From: Acanthaster planci
Lineage: Eukaryota; Echinodermata; Asteroidea; Valvatida; Acanthasteridae
Assembly: GCF_001949145.1 (NCBI RefSeq)
Contig: NW_019091424.1
Location: forward strand, 1,265,069-1,278,675
Reading direction: 5' to 3'
DNA length: 13,607 nt
Shown: in pieces, positions 9,201-13,607 of the stretch
How positions within the stretch are numbered: the stretch's first letter is position 1
Layout: each line of letters begins with the position of its first letter
Notes under the pieces: generated by a model
The model's input: only the letters and a program-made list of their open reading frames with translations
Database searches by the model: none
What the model was told of the DNA's origin: nothing
Made by a program: the position numbers and the translations under genes

Positions 9201-12200
9201 CAAATTGTCAAACCACTAAGTATTATATTGAAATCATGAACTAATTCAACACTTTGTGATGCAACTGACAAACTTTGAGATCCAGAAACTTTCCAAGCAT
9301 CATTTTAGTGGAATTTGTATCATGAAAAGCTCATTTTTGTAACAGGTTTGCCCTTACCCAACGTATATATTGATAAACACTGTATGTCCAGTGCTTGCCC
9401 AAGAGCTTGCAAAAAAATTCACAAGCTTACTCGGGTGAATTATTTCACAAGCTCTCGGACAAGCGCTGAGCATACATTATTTATCAATATATACGTTGGG
9501 TAAGGGCAAAACCGGTTACATAAATTAACACCTCCCCAACGCAAAAATGCATCTTGAAAAATGAAAAGCTCAGTTGTAGAGGAGACATGTCTGACGATCG
9601 CATCCCATCTTTGTTCCTTTTTCCCCCCATCCCTGAAGGTTTTGGTTTGCCGGCCGGTAAGTGTACCACACACGTAAACACACCTGCCAAGTGTTGAAGC
9701 CTGACACCCCCCCCCACCACCACCACCCCAGTCAGACTAACACATTCTCTGTGGACTCTCTGCACACACTCACGAGGACGCTGTTTAGCCAAGCGGTCAT
9801 TGGTCCACCCACGCAGAGCTATTCGTTCACATTTCAGAGTGCACATACCTTGGATGGATAGATATCGCCTCATATCGGGCCTTGTTCATCTTACCTGGCT
9901 ACGGCTTGGAATAATACATAAATCTATGGGGAAAGCATGAAGCCGCTGGCTGAGGGCTTCCATAGGCATGCATGTTATTTTCAGCCACAGCCGAGTAATT
10001 GGAACACAGCCTTGACAGACGCTGGTATCCAGACCCTCTTTCAAACTGTTGACTTCAGGAGTGGGGACCAGTATATGTCAGGGCTCCAGCATTGTTGTGT
10101 TTACCAGCTTTGACCTCGTGTCAATATTTGTTTTTCCATTTGGACGCGTAAGAAGTCATTCGGTGTCCGCAAAGAGTCCACATAGAACAACAACCTCTTA
10201 CCACAGTGACCGAGTGTGATACATTAACACATTTTTCACCACACGACATTTGTAAATGTTTCTATCCAGCACCGTCACTTCCTTGTGCAAAATTTTTGAA
10301 CACATGTAAAAACATTTCCTGTGAGCAATTTTCACTTTTTTTTATTATTTCAACCCGTTCTTGAAAACACAGACAAGAGATAATGTAGACCTCATGTCTT
10401 GGTTGGTTTTTAACACTCTGATGTGATTCAGGTTTTGTTATTCCCGCCGGAAAGAAACCTGAGCATATGACGGTGGTTTTGAAAATCAAATCTACATGTA
10501 CATACCAGTATACCTGAACTAGGTTGAATTATTAGACAAGTTTGTCACACCCTCCAGCTTTTAAGCCACACCCCGTCTTTTGTTGTTGTTTTTTTTAAAT
10601 TATTTGAGTGCTTTTATCACCATCATTAGCACCCTGTATTGTCTCCTCTCGCACATATGGGCAATTGGCCTCGTAGCAAAAAAGTTATTCTGAGGTCATC
10701 CCAAAGAGCACATGTCATTCCCATCTGAGCAGTTCATGTAAACCTGTGAAGCGATAAGTGAGTTTTGAAGTGTCAGCAATTACAGTGAAAAAATGCTAAC
10801 AATTTCATTGTTGAGTGTTATATCCTGGTCATTATGGTGAATTAATTTTGTAGTTTCATTTGAATACAAGTGCAGCGCTCGTAAAGAAATTTGAGGATTA
10901 ACCAGTATTAAGTTAAGACACGGTGGATTTCAAACTAAAACAGTATACAGCAGTCAAAGCCGTTACTGTATGGCCCTTTCTATTACTGAAATGGCCTTTG
11001 CCATTGATTGAGTGGCCTTTGTCAAAACTTGGATTGGCTTTTGCAAGTGATGAAGTGGCCCTTGCCATTGCTGGAGTGGCCTTTGCCACTGATGCAGCGG
11101 CCTTTGCCATTGATGGAGTGGCCTTTGCCATTGTCCTTGCCATTGCGTATTGTAGTAAAACAAGTCAACCATCATAGTATATTCCAATACTGAAATAGTA
11201 GCTTTCTCGTAACTTTGAAAGGCACATACCAGCCTCCCAAAGCAGCCATCACCGAGGCCGCCCCGGAGAACAAAGAAGCCACCAGGCCCTTGTCGGCTGA
11301 CGTCGCTGCCGAGATTGAAGCAGAGCGGGAGCGGATCCGGCTTGAGTACGAGGAGAAGATCGCGGCCATGTCGGCCAAGTACGAGGAGGAGCAGTCCAAC
11401 AAGAACAAGCTGCAACAGGACATAGAACAGATGAAGAGATACTACGAGGACCAGCTGGCTGAGGTGCCCGATGCCGTCAGGAACACTGGTGAGTGTGACA
11501 GAGAGATAGGCAAATGTACAGATAGACACAGGTGCCAGCATTGATGAGTGTGACAGACAGACGGGTAGAGGTGTGGGCAGACGTGTAGATATGTCATTGA
11601 GGAGTTGACAAATTTCTACAAGGGCAATCAGGCATGCTGGTGAATGGAGAGTGAGCAGAGGGGAAGCGGTCACACCAACTGGCAGACAGACAGATGTGCA
11701 AAGAGACACGTATGTGTAGTTATGCCGACTGGTTGAACTGAATGTTAGAGACCTAAAGAGCTGAAAGGAGGGACTGTCTCGGATGTCTAATGTTGTTGGG
11801 CATGTCAAGGAGTGGGGAAGTCACTCCCATTGACAGGGAGATAGGCGGATATCCAGATAGACACATCGCTAGTTTATCATTGAGTCAAGAGAGTGGGCTC
11901 ATTGTATGTGGTCTGTTAATTTTTTAAATGTAAACTTTGCTCCACCAGCTGCTCACGTGTCAGAATCGTCGGCAGCCGAGGGTGAGCCAGCAAGCACCTT
12001 GCAGTCGGAAGCGCCCAAGCAGCTGGATGCAGAGGGACAGCAACTCAAACCGGACCAAGCTGTAACGGGAGAGCAGGTGTGTGGTCGTTTGACTTGGCTG
12101 GTTCTCACATCCTCTAAACTGAGATTGCGTCAAAGCCTACAATGCCGGACCAATTCTGTGTAATCTAGGACGATTTTTTTGTTGCCTTGCTGACATGAAG

Positions 12201-13522
12201 CTTTAGGCACCTGCGATAATTAGGGATACCAAAGGCTCATGTCCAGAGATTGCTCTAAAAAGCACAGAAAGGGCTCAGAATTCATTCTTGTCATTAGTAT
12301 TTAGTCAGTGTCAGGTCAGCTGACAAGCGAAACATGGCATCCACTTTTGTTTAGACCAACAAGATAAATGGTCGGAAATTGTCCGATGCGGCACTGTAAT
12401 TTCGCCCTCTGCTTGGTCACTCTTGTAGGGTGAGTCCTTCGATGACTATCTGGCTAGGGGTGAGATGGAGCCTGATGACGAGGGGCCGTCGGCGCCCATG
12501 GCCTCCCCGACACTGCCCCGCAAGGACACCTCCCAGGCCCTGGACCAGAATGAAGCGCTCAAAAGGTAGGCACAAGCTAGGTTGCCTTCCGATACCCAGT
12601 GTCATCGCACCATTGATTGCAGGATTCGACACTCATAAGAAACATCCGTGTATTGAGTCAGGTCCACGACATTTAGGTCGCTCTCAGGTCAAAGACTGGA
12701 GTCAGGAGTGTAAATCCCGTAAGCTTAGGGTCTGTGAAAAATGGGTGTTAGTCTGAATTACAGTCTCCATCACTTGCTAAGATCTCACCTAGAATCCTGC
12801 CTAGATTTTTCCGAAATGGCAGGAGTTTTGACTCTAGAAATCATTCATTTTCGGTGTTGGCCATTATGACAACCCCTCTGCTTGACAAGAAGCCTTTTAG
12901 GGTTACTTTGAAGGAAATCTGGTACACTGAGTTCTTTAAGTTCACACAAACTTGGCAATTTCAATTCTCCATACTATACCACTGTTACTATATCGTTTGA
13001 TTTGGGGCAAGTTTTTGCTTAGTTACATGAGAGACGCCTTGCAACAATACACTGTTCTCAACGGATAAGAACGGCACAAAGGAACCAGTCTATTCCAGAG
13101 ATGGTGGTTGCTACGCAAAAGCTTGTCCCAAATCACGAGGTACAGCAACCATATCTTCAGTCTGGGAACCTCAAATTATTATGTTTTTGTGCAACCAGAT
13201 AACTCAGTGTACAAGATTTTATGCAAATTTTATGCAAATCCCACCCCCGTTTACATTCTTTCCCCCTCCTCTTCCATCAACCACGGCAACCGTCAACAGG
13301 CTGCAGCAGCTGGAGCACGAGATGGTGGGCGGGGAGCGGGCGACGGACGAGGGCCTGAAGGAGAAGCGGCGGCGCAAGCTCAAGCACGCCGAGGTGCGCA
13401 AGCTACAGCTGGCCAAAGCCATCGCCAAGATGGACGACGACGGCATCATGCTCAACATCTACAGCAACATCGAGGAGGAGCTCAAGGCCAAGAACAAGCT
13501 GCTGGAGGCCGAGAAGGAGAAG
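6051..13522 (+). CDS. KIF17: Kinesin-2 motor of the KIF17/OSM-3 type, 3' end outside the window
   Basis: Exons: 6051-6275, 6591-6737, 7113-7251, 7397-7630, 8010-8159, 8280-8501, candidate microexon 9639-9656, 11222-11488, 11949-12076, 12429-12565, 13300-13522. They total 1890 nt, or 630 codons (624 without the microexon), with no stop. The motor spans about residues 1-340: P-loop GQTGCGKS 89-96, switch [10 protein letters not shown] 202-210, switch II DLAGSE 238-243, microtubule-binding [16 protein letters not shown] 285-300. A neck follows ([16 protein letters not shown]), then a coiled coil in exon 7 and the conserved [14 protein letters not shown] and [18 protein letters not shown] in exon 10, both diagnostic of KIF17 rather than KIF3. 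The family is a homodimeric, plus-end-directed motor for ciliary and dendritic transport. The C-terminal cargo-binding tail is missing because the window ends. The linker between coiled coil and tail is much shorter than in human KIF17. Confidence 0.94.
6276..6590 (+). other. Kinesin intron 1
   Basis: No repeat, RNA gene or extra exon recognised. Confidence 0.7.
6591..6737 (+). CDS. KIF17: KIF17-like exon 2 (ATP-binding P-loop)
   Basis: Residues 76-124, phase 0 both ends, donor CAG then GTACGT. It carries [20 protein letters not shown]. The second variable residue of the P-loop is Cys93, where human KIF17 has Ser. It continues to [16 protein letters not shown]. Confidence 0.94.
6738..7112 (+). 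other. Kinesin intron 2
   Basis: No repeat, RNA gene or extra exon recognised; the antisense open frame across it has no family resemblance. Confidence 0.7.
7113..7251 (+). CDS. KIF17: KIF17-like exon 3
   Basis: Residues 125-170 plus one base; acceptor CCTTTGCCAG, donor AAAG then [26 protein letters not shown] is the alpha-2/beta-4 signature of kinesin motors, followed by [14 protein letters not shown]. Confidence 0.93.
7397..7630 (+). CDS. KIF17: KIF17-like exon 4 (switch I and switch II)
   Basis: Completes Asp171 and encodes residues 172-248 plus one base; acceptor CCGGCAG, donor CTG then GTAAGA. It includes [20 protein letters not shown] (switch I) and [15 protein letters not shown] (switch II). 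Third codon positions are nearly all G or C. Confidence 0.95.
7661..7842. mobile_element. TTAA-flanked MITE, piggyBac-like, in kinesin intron 4
   Basis: CCCCTTCACGGCCGGAT at the left end and the reverse complement of ATCCGACGTGAAGAGG at the right end form terminal inverted repeats (about 14 of 16 matching with one gap). TTAA stands at both outer borders (7657-7660 and 7843-7846), the target duplication of piggyBac-type elements. The element is 182 bp and non-coding; it starts only 30 bp after the exon 4 donor. Confidence 0.7.
7862..7930. repeat. Short hairpin in kinesin intron 4
   Basis: Arms 7862-7888 and 7904-7930 pair at about 24 of 27 positions, sharing AACCCTAACAGTCCTCA, with a 15-nt loop. 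It lies 16 bp beyond the TTAA of the neighbouring MITE. The single CCCTAA is not a telomeric array. Confidence 0.85.
8010..8159 (+). CDS. KIF17: KIF17-like exon 5 (microtubule-binding loop 12)
   Basis: Residues 249 (split Gly) to 298 plus one base; acceptor TTCTGCCAG, donor CTCG then [26 protein letters not shown] and [17 protein letters not shown] form helix alpha-4, loop 12 and helix alpha-5, which contact the microtubule. Confidence 0.95.
8280..8501 (+). CDS. KIF17: KIF17-like exon 6 (motor end and neck)
   Basis: Residues 299-372 plus one base; acceptor GTGACACAG, donor GAAG then GTGAGT. It holds [20 protein letters not shown] and [17 protein letters not shown] (alpha-6 and start of the neck linker), then the neck helix [18 protein letters not shown]. 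Confidence 0.95.
8773..8786 (-). promoter_or_regulatory. RFX X-box motif in kinesin intron 6
   Basis: On the minus strand this reads GTAACC-AT-GGCAAC, a full match to the X-box consensus GTNRCC-N(0-3)-RGYAAC bound by RFX factors, which drive ciliary genes. KIF17 is a ciliary motor. The site is about 2.7 kb after the start codon, so it would act as an intronic element. Chance occurrence in a window this size is not negligible. Confidence 0.4.
8862..9216. repeat. 40-bp minisatellite, nine copies, each with a palindromic core
   Basis: Units start at 8862, 8902, 8942, 8981, 9021, 9061, 9101, 9141 and 9181 (period 40, one of 39). The unit is about CCTGTAATATGCATATTCAT followed by CAAATTGTCAAACCGTTATG. 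The first two are nearly identical and later copies diverge. The core is ATGCATATTCAT in four copies and the perfect palindrome ATGAATATTCAT in three. Confidence 0.95.
9338..9520. mobile_element. Long near-perfect hairpin (fold-back element) in kinesin intron 6
   Basis: TGTAAC at 9338 begins an arm that pairs with the arm ending in GTTACA at 9520. The segment TTGCCCTTACCCAACGTATA, continuing through TATTGATAAA, is perfect in both arms. The inner part pairs with scattered mismatches down to AATTCA/TGAATT around a loop of about 14 nt near 9421-9434. Arms are roughly 80-85 nt. No coding capacity and no clear target-site duplication; it looks like a fold-back MITE or a hairpin RNA source. Confidence 0.85.
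9639..9656 (+). CDS. KIF17: Candidate 18-nt microexon of the kinesin gene
   Basis: The 18 bases are preceded by a textbook acceptor: CTGAC at 9591-9595, then a long pyrimidine tract ending CATCCCTGAAG. They are followed by the donor GTAAGT. It enters and leaves in phase 1, fitting exon 6 (phase 1 out) and exon 7 (phase 1 in), and would insert residues 373-378 (GFGLPA) just after the neck. Exons 6 and 7 also join in frame without it, so it could be constitutive, alternative or fortuitous. Confidence 0.55.
9657..11221 (+). other. Long kinesin intron before exon 7
   Basis: About 1.56 kb. Contains a C-run and CACCAC-type low complexity at 9707-9729 and the 21-bp minisatellite near its 3' end. 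Otherwise nothing recognised between about 9740 and 10970. Confidence 0.6.
10971..11147. repeat. 21-bp minisatellite, about eight copies, in kinesin intron
   Basis: Units of the form TGGCCTTTGCCATTGATGGAG start at 10971, 10992, 11013, 11035, 11056, 11077, 11098 and 11119, with one 22-bp unit and a truncated last one. Because 21 is divisible by three, long spurious open frames arise on both strands (VAFAIDG and MAKAT-type heptads). It ends about 75 bp before exon 7. Confidence 0.93.
11222..11488 (+). CDS. KIF17: KIF17-like exon 7 (coiled coil)
   Basis: Residues 379 (split Gly) to 467 plus one base; donor CTG then GTGAGT. After a short Pro/Ala-rich linker comes a highly charged coiled coil: [19 protein letters not shown] and [20 protein letters not shown], matching the first stalk coil of KIF17. 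The acceptor at 11220-11221 (CTTTGAAAG) has a modest pyrimidine tract. The AG 11 nt further (11231-11232) would break the frame. Confidence 0.88.
11496..11865. repeat. Degenerate GACAGA/GATAGACA-rich repeats in kinesin intron
   Basis: A 35-bp segment at 11496-11530 recurs at 11831-11865 with about 30 matches, both ending CAGATAGACACA. Related GACAGACAGA stretches lie between (near 11551 and 11682). It looks like a decayed tandem array filling most of the intron. Confidence 0.55.
11949..12076 (+). CDS. KIF17: KIF17-like exon 8 (low-complexity linker)
   Basis: Completes Ala468 and encodes residues 469-510; acceptor GCTCCACCAG, donor CAG then GTGTGT. The peptide is rich in Glu, Ala, Gln and Ser ([20 protein letters not shown]) and has no recognised domain. 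Phase fit on both sides supports it as coding. Confidence 0.82.
12077..12428 (+). other. Kinesin intron between exons 8 and 9
   Basis: No repeat, RNA gene or extra exon recognised. Confidence 0.7.
12429..12565 (+). CDS. KIF17: KIF17-like exon 9 (acidic linker)
   Basis: Residues 511-555 plus two bases; acceptor TCTTGTAG, donor AAAAG then [26 protein letters not shown], then a Pro/Ser-rich stretch and DQNEALK, which runs in frame into RLQQLEHEM of the next exon. No start codon lies in this frame, so it is found only by splicing logic. Confidence 0.82.
12566..13299 (+). other. Kinesin intron between exons 9 and 10
   Basis: 734 bp without a recognisable repeat, RNA gene or extra exon; a pyrimidine tract precedes the acceptor. 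Confidence 0.65.
13300..13522 (+). CDS. KIF17: KIF17-like exon 10 (conserved tail start), last exon in window
   Basis: Completes Arg556 and encodes residues 557-630; acceptor CGTCAACAG, donor AAG then GTACGG, phase 0. [20 protein letters not shown] and [20 protein letters not shown] align with the region before the second coiled coil of human KIF17. A basic cluster ([10 protein letters not shown]) sits in the middle. The bases after 13522 are intron. Confidence 0.92.
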
Positions 13523-13607
13523 GTACGGCAACCCATGTTACTCGCAGTGAAAGTCAGCGAGTCAGAGGCTCAGGCACCAGTCTTTTAGTCTGGACACCAG
13601 GTGACTT

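Noticed and set aside
8862-9216. CRISPR-like array
   Set aside because: Repeats are contiguous 40-bp units without unique spacers, in animal intron DNA; it is a minisatellite.
11231-11232. Alternative acceptor AG for kinesin exon 7
   Set aside because: It would start the exon in phase 0, while exon 6 and the microexon both end in phase 1, so the frame would break.
10963-11808. Long minus-strand open frame of 281 codons
   Set aside because: It is antisense to kinesin exon 7 and inflated by the 21-bp minisatellite; its product has no family resemblance and the plus strand explains the region.

Overview
This is animal nuclear DNA. It holds two multi-exon protein genes with GT-AG introns on opposite strands, moderate-length introns (about 0.1 to 1.6 kb), a tRNA-derived SINE, a TTAA-flanked MITE, fold-back elements and minisatellites. 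The proteins resemble vertebrate HSD17B14 and KIF17 closely, and the SINE body looks like repeats I know from marine deuterostome genomes. An invertebrate deuterostome (echinoderm, hemichordate or amphioxus) is the best guess; the species cannot be fixed from the sequence.

Layout. 1-616: 3' flank of the first gene. 617-4498 (minus strand): a complete nine-exon short-chain dehydrogenase gene of 273 codons, orthologous in appearance to HSD17B14. All exon phases join cleanly. Its introns hold the SINE, an inverted-repeat element and a 52-bp tandem repeat that abuts a weak splice donor. 4499-6050: intergenic region between the two head-to-head start codons, with candidate promoter motifs. 6051 to the right edge (plus strand): a kinesin-2 gene of the KIF17/OSM-3 type. 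It has ten clear exons plus one candidate 18-nt microexon. They encode the whole motor, the neck, a coiled coil, a short linker and the first conserved tail segment; the C-terminal end lies beyond 13607.

The two genes have no known shared pathway. The dehydrogenase is a soluble steroid/alcohol oxidoreductase, and the kinesin is a ciliary and dendritic transport motor. Their head-to-head arrangement may mean shared promoter DNA, but the 1.55 kb between start codons does not prove it. The most notable signals are the phase-preserving microexon, a roughly 183-bp near-palindromic hairpin in the same intron, a nine-copy 40-bp minisatellite made of POU-like palindromes, an intronic RFX X-box in a ciliary gene, and a change at the cofactor-selecting position of the dehydrogenase. 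I saw no CRISPR array, operon, rRNA or functional tRNA.
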